Assembly: GCA_907165065.1 (NCBI GenBank)
Contig: OU015543.1
Coordinates: 12,754,096-12,818,095 of the forward strand
Direction of reading: 5' to 3'
DNA: 64,000 nucleotides
Source of the DNA: Caprimulgus europaeus
Lineage: Eukaryota; Chordata; Aves; Caprimulgiformes; Caprimulgidae
Below the pieces are notes generated by a model. It searched no databases. It saw only the letters and a program-made list of their open reading frames with translations, and was not told the origin of the DNA. Shown one piece after another: positions 61,401-64,000 of this stretch (position 1 is the stretch's first letter; each line of letters opens with the position of its first letter). Made by a program: the position numbers and the translations under genes.

Positions 61401-64000
61401 CACCGAGTGCTGCATTTCCCTTATCCTTATCAACATTTTTTCCTAACATAGCCTAATTCTTCCTTACCATGATTTATAATCTTTTCTGCTTTACTCTTCA
61501 AAGCAACTCGACTGTTCAAGGTGAACCTCTGTGTAAATGGGACACCACAGGACTGTCGTGCAGCTGCTGCACTGAGACTTGGATCACATTTGAATCCCAG
61601 TTTCCAAATGCAGAAGATACATTAAACCTGAGACTCTGCCATGCACACAGCCAGCCTACTTAACGTGATTTAATTAAAAGGAATCAAAGCAACCTAATTA
61701 TTCCAAGAGGGTGTTCTTTGGAACAATGCCCAAATTTGAGAAACAGAAATAGAAAAAGCCTTACAAAAAAATAAGTTACTAAAAAACAAGAGTAATGAAA
61801 CCAGCAGTTGCAGGAGTCAAAGGTGTGCAGGTTTCACACTACCTCTCTCGGCTGTGTGCGTACCAGAGCCTCCAGCCCAGCACACAAACCACTGCTACTG
61901 CTCAAGGGATCAAGGTCACTGCTCAAAGCGTCCTTGCTGCTCCAGGAGCCAGCTCAGCTCGCTTGCTCTGTGAGGACAGAGGGAGCAGAACACCAGGGAG
62001 AACAAGGGGGAGAGGAGACTTAATAGCAGGTTGTGAAAGGACAGGAAATTTCTTGCAGAACCACTGTGGTCAGAAGTCAGTTTTATCAATCTGAGTCTTA
62101 CAGGTTGAAGTTTTGAGAACACTGACTCACAGGCACACCAATGGTCCTGTGTGAAGCTGGCCCTGGAAGGAAGCAAATCCACGCTGCTTCCTTCTGCTCT
62201 GGGCTAACAAAGCAGCACAGGAACCTCAGAAACAGCTTATTTCTACAACAGACAACAGGATTGACTCAATCCAGCGTCGGGTGCTCCGGGGATTCAGGTA
62301 CCACTCTGGTCTCTGCATCCTGAGCTCCTGACTGCCCCCTCTTCATTACACACAGGAATCTCAGCAAGTCCCCAGGACTGCAGCTGTACAAACCATCCCC
62401 AGTTAAATCTGATGGCCACAACCTCGACCAGCAGCACCACACCAGCACGGGGTCACTGCAGGACATGGCAATGCAGAAGCAGTTATGTACAAGAGCACCT
62501 TAACTGCCCTCTGCACAGTGAGAGAACTCAGACCAGTACCTCACACCCAAAGAATAAAAAAACCCTGCAGCCAGAGATGTTTCTCAGATGTTTGAAGACG
62601 TTTTAGTGATGAACACTAAAAATCCTGGATTTAGTTTTCCTTAAAGTGAAAAAGATAAAATTGAATTAATTCAGATTCCATCTTTTATGGGGCAACTGCC
62701 AGTTTGATGCAACACGTTCCTCCGACTGTCTGGAACACGCTCTGGCTCCGGCATGGAACAGTGTCTGTGTGTCAAACAGTTTACAGCCATGCCACTGGAT
62801 GACTCTGCTGTGCCACCCAGCCAAGCAACATCACTGATGTTTTACTGGTTTTTAAACTATTCAGCAGGCTGGAAGCACACAAACAATGAAAAGGAACTTT
62901 GCCAGGATGATGGCAGCAGTCTTCCCAAGCAAAGCATAACTCAGTCAAAGTCTGCTGTCAGTTATTTTATTTAGCTTAACACATTGAAATAGAAATTTTG
63001 AGCAACAGAACCATTCAGAAAATCAAAAGGCCTAAACCAGGAACGGGTGTGTATGCAGGAAAAAGAATGATGGTGAAAACTCTGGAGACCACTGGAGCAA
63101 AGTGAACCTGCACCATACCTACACACCTGTGCTTCTGGCCTGATCTGCATCCTTGTGTGAGAACTCTGCCAAGCTGCATCTCCGTTACAAGAGCAGCAGC
63201 GTGGAGACATGAGGAATATCTCCTCTCTTTTACTATTTTAGAGCTATTCACCTCCATGTGTCATTATTATTATTCCAGTGGCTACAATTTAACTTTTGAT
63301 GAAACCAAAACATCATAATCTCTGTCCCATGGCTTTCTCCTCTATATTTTATTAGATAATAACGCTCAATTAAAGAGCAAAAGTGCACATGTACAGCGTG
63401 TTCACATGATGCTCAGCACTGAATGAGGTATCTGTGAGCTAAACCACACAATGAAAACCTTTTCTGCTTTCTTATCCTGTGACTTTCACACTGTAGAATA
63501 AAATAGCTATGGCAGAAAAACTGCAGTAAGTCCTTTTTAATTGAGTGGCCAGTATATTAAAGTCTGGTTCTGAATTACAGTGCAGGAAAAAGCAATTCTG
63601 ATCTTTCAGCGTTGCTCTGGGCTTCACTTCCTACGTCAGGGGTACCCCAGAGTGGGAACTATCCCGTCAGTAACACAGGATAATGCACTGGCTCAGCAAA
63701 ACCCTCAGAAACAGCCACCGGGAGCCCGGCTCTTACAGAGCACTGGAGGTTTTTTCAGCAACGGGGTGGGAACATTTTGTAACCATCAGCCTTTCTGAAG
63801 GCTTATTAAAAGACTTTAAACAAAAAAAACCTCTTCCTAAGGATGGCATGAATATATAGCAGATAAGCTGAAAGAAAAACTACCTGCAGTGGCCCTGACA
63901 GGAATAGAGATAATAACTTCTGTGTATATCTAGAGCACGTGTCTTCCTCAGGAGAGCAGCTGGGCAGGCAGGACCTGGCCGGCCAGGGCAGAGCCAAGGC
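55497..64000 (-). other. RPTOR: RPTOR intron 3 (3' part)
   Basis: This 8.5 kb stretch lies upstream of exon 4. I looked for exon 3 (residues just before Ala117, such as the QKQYENWQPR segment) and did not see it, so the intron runs off the right edge. It holds a possible degraded L2-like reverse-transcriptase scrap near 59.0 kb and short homopolymer runs. Nothing else in it could be supported as a gene. Confidence 0.85.
58970..59065 (+). mobile_element. Possible ancient L2/CR1-like reverse-transcriptase remnant
   Basis: One plus-strand frame reads PDFDSSADDAQLYLLLPADA, which resembles the Y-ADD-(T)QLYLS catalytic block of L2/CR1-clade LINE reverse transcriptases, with the usual tyrosine lost. 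Flanking codons show little more, so this is a degraded scrap at best. A chance match cannot be excluded. Confidence 0.3.

Larger units (their letters stand above)
1..64000 (-). other. RPTOR: RPTOR gene body, internal part (exons 4-19 and introns)
   Basis: The window lies wholly inside one minus-strand gene. Sixteen exons joined in order give raptor residues 117-748, almost identical to human raptor as I know it. Raptor is the scaffold of mTORC1: it binds TOS motifs of substrates such as S6K1, 4E-BP1 and PRAS40, and brings the kinase to Rag GTPases on the lysosome. The visible part holds the end of the caspase-like N-terminal domain, the helical solenoid and the start of the regulated linker. 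Splice phases are mutually consistent throughout, with no stop or frameshift, so this is an intact gene and not a processed copy. Exons 1-3, the promoter, the WD40 exons and the 3' UTR are outside. Exon numbers follow the human gene by inference. Confidence 0.97.

Overview
This window is vertebrate nuclear DNA, most likely from a bird. It is intron-rich, the coding segments are short and flanked by GT-AG splice sites, and it carries CR1 LINE fragments ending in the ATTCTGTG-type terminal repeat typical of avian and reptilian CR1. I see no bacterial-style operons, rRNA, tRNA or CRISPR. Apart from old LINE remnants, a single gene accounts for all coding sequence I can recognise: RPTOR, encoding raptor (regulatory-associated protein of mTOR), the substrate-binding and lysosome-recruitment scaffold of mTORC1. 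It lies entirely on the minus strand and runs off both ends of the window.

Sixteen consecutive coding exons can be placed to the base, from 55496 (5') down to 242 (3'). Together they encode residues 117 to 748 of the roughly 1335-residue protein with no gap, frameshift or stop. Joined exon lengths (1894 nt) equal 631 codons plus one base, and every exon-exon phase agrees. Numbered as in the human gene (my inference: residues 504-661 correspond to human exons 14-17), these are exons 4 to 19. Order along the minus strand: exons 4-6 (55.5-47.5 kb) give the caspase-like raptor N-terminal domain; exons 7-9 (40.7-28.2 kb) give its C-terminal part and the link to the helical repeats; exons 10-17 (19.3-3.9 kb) give the HEAT/armadillo solenoid; exons 18-19 (1.9-0.2 kb) end the solenoid and begin the phosphorylated linker. 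The promoter, exons 1-3 and the WD40 propeller exons are outside the window.

About 97% of the window is intron. Intron 3 (partial) fills 55.5-64 kb and intron 7 is the largest complete one (10.9 kb). Notable intronic items are: a GC-rich 18-20 bp minisatellite starting a few bases inside intron 11, whose donor is GC rather than GT; a fresh 33-bp minisatellite with a hairpin in each unit (35.9 kb); a 35-bp array carrying AATAAA in three units (26.1 kb); two overlapping AT-rich palindromes (43.3 kb); an (AT)21 tract (21.3 kb); a CR1 whose 3' end is only 34 nt from the exon 9 acceptor; a second CR1 tail (25.9 kb); a possible ancient L2-like reverse-transcriptase scrap (59.0 kb); and several CpG-rich patches. 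I did not find a clearly new gene system. The most unusual feature is the GC-AG donor fused to a G-rich array in intron 11. Comparisons with human raptor are from memory, without a database search.
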